From positions 381,409-445,408 of the forward strand of contig NZ_GG703817.1 in assembly GCF_000156395.1 (NCBI RefSeq): 64,000 nt of DNA. The letters run 5' to 3'. The translations under genes were made by a program, and so were the position numbers. How positions within the stretch are numbered: position 1 is the first letter of the stretch; each line of letters opens with the position of its first letter. This DNA is from Providencia rustigianii DSM 4541. GTDB taxonomy: Bacteria > Pseudomonadota > Gammaproteobacteria > Enterobacterales > Enterobacteriaceae. This document shows, in pieces, positions 62,726 through 64,000 of the stretch. Under the pieces are notes generated by a model, which had not been told where the DNA came from, made no database searches, and saw only the letters and a program-made list of their open reading frames with translations.

Positions 62726-63351
62726 TTCGGCCCATCCGTACGACTGCCGCCACGTTCAACACCGCCATGATTATGATCATCAATAACAACCCCATTTGAA
62801 GAAAACGTTCCATTTTTATGGGTAATATTTCCAGTCATTTCACCGCCCTTTTCCACTTTCAACGTGGCTGTGGTGAGGTTATTAGTACAAATGACGTTCG
62901 GTGTATCAAATTTGATTTCAACGGAGGCTTTGCAAATCACTTTTTTAGTTGTGACCGTAATTTCGTCGCTGGCTTCAATCACCGCTTTTTTAATGCCCAC
63001 CGCCTTTAATGTTCCGTTTTCGGGCTCATATTCGATAACCGCACCATCAGAAAAGGTATGATTCAATGCATTAGCTGAATGTGACGGCGCGGGATTATCG
63101 TTGCTGTATAACGAACCCAAAACAAAACCGGTTGTTAACTCGCCACCAATAGCGCCAATTAACACTTGTTCTCCCACCGTTGGCGCCCAATGGCTGCGTG
63201 ACTCACCGGCACGCTGAACTAACCATCTAATCCAATCCGTGACCAATTCACCCGATTGAACGCGGCAACAATCATTGTCTAAGTCCACTTCAGTGACCAC
63301 ACCTTGACGCAAAAGATTACTGAGTAACCGATATAGCTCTTGCGCATTCAT
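62722..63351 (-). CDS. V: Baseplate spike protein gpV (P2 V-like)
   Basis: This 209-residue central spike protein pierces the target membrane on contraction. It has an N-terminal OB-fold region (LLRQGVVTEVDLDNDCCRVQSGELVTDWIRWLVQRAGESRSHWAPTVGEQV), a triple beta-helix (KVICKASVEIKFDTPNVICTNNLTTATLKVEKGGE) and a C-terminal apex with HNHGG. The HxH there would coordinate the iron ion found at the P2 spike tip. Both ends overlap neighbouring genes (ATGA). Confidence 0.95.
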   Translation of the reverse strand: MNAQELYRLLSNLLRQGVVTEVDLDNDCCRVQSGELVTDWIRWLVQRAGESRSHWAPTVGEQVLIGAIGGELTTGFVLGSLYSNDNPAPSHSANALNHTFSDGAVIEYEPENGTLKAVGIKKAVIEASDEITVTTKKVICKASVEIKFDTPNVICTNNLTTATLKVEKGGEMTGNITHKNGTFSSNGVVIDDHNHGGVERGGSRTDGPK

Positions 63352-63986
63352 AGTTGCCCCACTAAATCGAGATAGATTATTTCCAACAAGCCTAGGCGCT
63401 CATGCTCTGAAAGCCCCAACAACTCCCGTTTAGGATAACGCGCCCGCGCCAACTGATTCACGGCACCCTCAAGCCCATATTGATGCTCTCTGGCAATGGC
63501 AGCGGCTTTACCTTGAAAACCCACAACCGCACTGTTTTGGGTGCTACGCGCCTGTAAAAAATGCACAGCACGTAATCGCCGAAACATAGGAACATTACGC
63601 TTAGTGGTTCGTTTTACTGATGAGAAATTAATATCTAAAAAGCGTAAGATATCTTGGCGATAAAACGTTCTTACTGCGCCTCTATCCTCATCAAATCCGG
63701 TGATGGTTTTACCGCGTCGACCTTTGGAACCTTGCCAATTTCGTAGCGTACGAACATCACCACGATGGATAAAACGGATCTGCTGCTGGGCGCGTAATAC
63801 TTTACGTTTACGGGGTTCATACGCTGTGCCGTCCGCATTTTTTTGGCTACGAATACGTTTTTGTTGAGCCGTTCGAATAGCCTTGGCTAATTTTGTTGTA
63901 AGTCGTTTTCGATATGCATTCGACGTCGTAGAAAGTAACCTTTTTAATTCATCATCTAATTGCGTCACCAAGGAATTATCATGCAT
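63348..63986 (-). CDS. S: Tail completion / virion morphogenesis protein gpS (P2 S-like)
   Basis: This 212-residue protein of the P2 gpS (phage virion morphogenesis) family is basic throughout. Features are LTTKLAKAIRTAQQKRIRSQKNADGTAYEPRKRK and AREHQYGLEGAVNQ...YPKRELLGLSEHERLGLLEII. Its stop overlaps the V start as ATGA. It is the last complete gene before the right edge; the expected preceding gene R lies outside. AGGA 10 bases upstream supports the start. Confidence 0.93.
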   Translation of the reverse strand: MHDNSLVTQLDDELKRLLSTTSNAYRKRLTTKLAKAIRTAQQKRIRSQKNADGTAYEPRKRKVLRAQQQIRFIHRGDVRTLRNWQGSKGRRGKTITGFDEDRGAVRTFYRQDILRFLDINFSSVKRTTKRNVPMFRRLRAVHFLQARSTQNSAVVGFQGKAAAIAREHQYGLEGAVNQLARARYPKRELLGLSEHERLGLLEIIYLDLVGQL

Positions 63987-64000
63987 ACGTCAATATTCCT

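Larger units (their letters stand above)
47853..64000. mobile_element. P2-like prophage or R-type tailocin cluster (partial)
   Basis: P2-type genes in the order ogr, D, then FI-FII-E-E'-T-U (inverted), tfa, H, I, J, W, V, S mark a P2-family contractile tail. The element continues past the right edge. Its left border is uncertain, between mesX (47179) and ogr. No integrase, repressor or cox gene is found on the left, where P2 has them. Capsid and lysis genes, if any, lie outside, so prophage and tailocin cannot be distinguished. Confidence 0.8.

Overview
The window looks like the chromosome of an enterobacterium of the Morganellaceae, most likely Providencia or a close relative. It is visibly AT-rich, and many proteins are close homologues of E. 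coli K-12 proteins (YehI/YehL/YehM, YqhD, YdeE, YdhP, DcyD, YqfB, DdlA, LeuE, YehS, Amn, YebB) set in a non-E. coli gene order. I saw no rRNA, tRNA, CRISPR array or complete insertion sequence.

Region 1 (1-7577, minus strand) is a yehI-yehL-yehM-yehP cluster: a DUF4132 protein, a MoxR-type AAA+ ATPase, a DUF5682 protein and the first codons of the next gene. Region 2 (7963-10076) holds RidA, a PLP-dependent threo-3-hydroxyaspartate ammonia-lyase-like enzyme and a YheO-type regulator, with a perfect 22-bp palindrome upstream. Region 3 (10187-47179) is a mosaic of small transcription units: at least eight exporter or permease systems (YdeE, YdhP, NhaC family, EamA, two LysE types, an RND pump, AzlCD), four LysR regulators, one AraC and one MocR regulator, five GNAT acetyltransferases, DdlA, a probable extra AccA, AMP nucleosidase, an MliC-like lysozyme inhibitor and YebB. 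It ends with the oxygen-linked methionine synthase pair mesX-mesD, which has a MetR box upstream.

Region 4 (about 47.8-64.0 kb, running off the right edge) is a P2-like contractile-tail cluster. Read leftward it goes S-V-W-J-I-H-tfa, then the sheath/tube/chaperone/tape-measure/U module, then D and ogr. The FI-FII-E-E'-T-U module lies on the opposite strand from everything else, which is an inversion relative to P2. The P2-type -1 frameshift between E and E' is preserved on a T_TTT_TTA slippery site. Two AT-rich cargo genes sit inside the cluster: a RelA/SpoT-domain protein with a coiled coil and an extra C-terminal domain, at the P2 Z/fun position, and a polytopic membrane protein between ogr and D. 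No integrase lies beyond ogr in the window, so the element could be a decayed prophage or an R-type tailocin; the capsid side is outside the window.

The best candidates for something undescribed are the RelA/SpoT-domain cargo gene, the membrane cargo gene, the small ORF beside ogr, and the inversion of the tail module itself.
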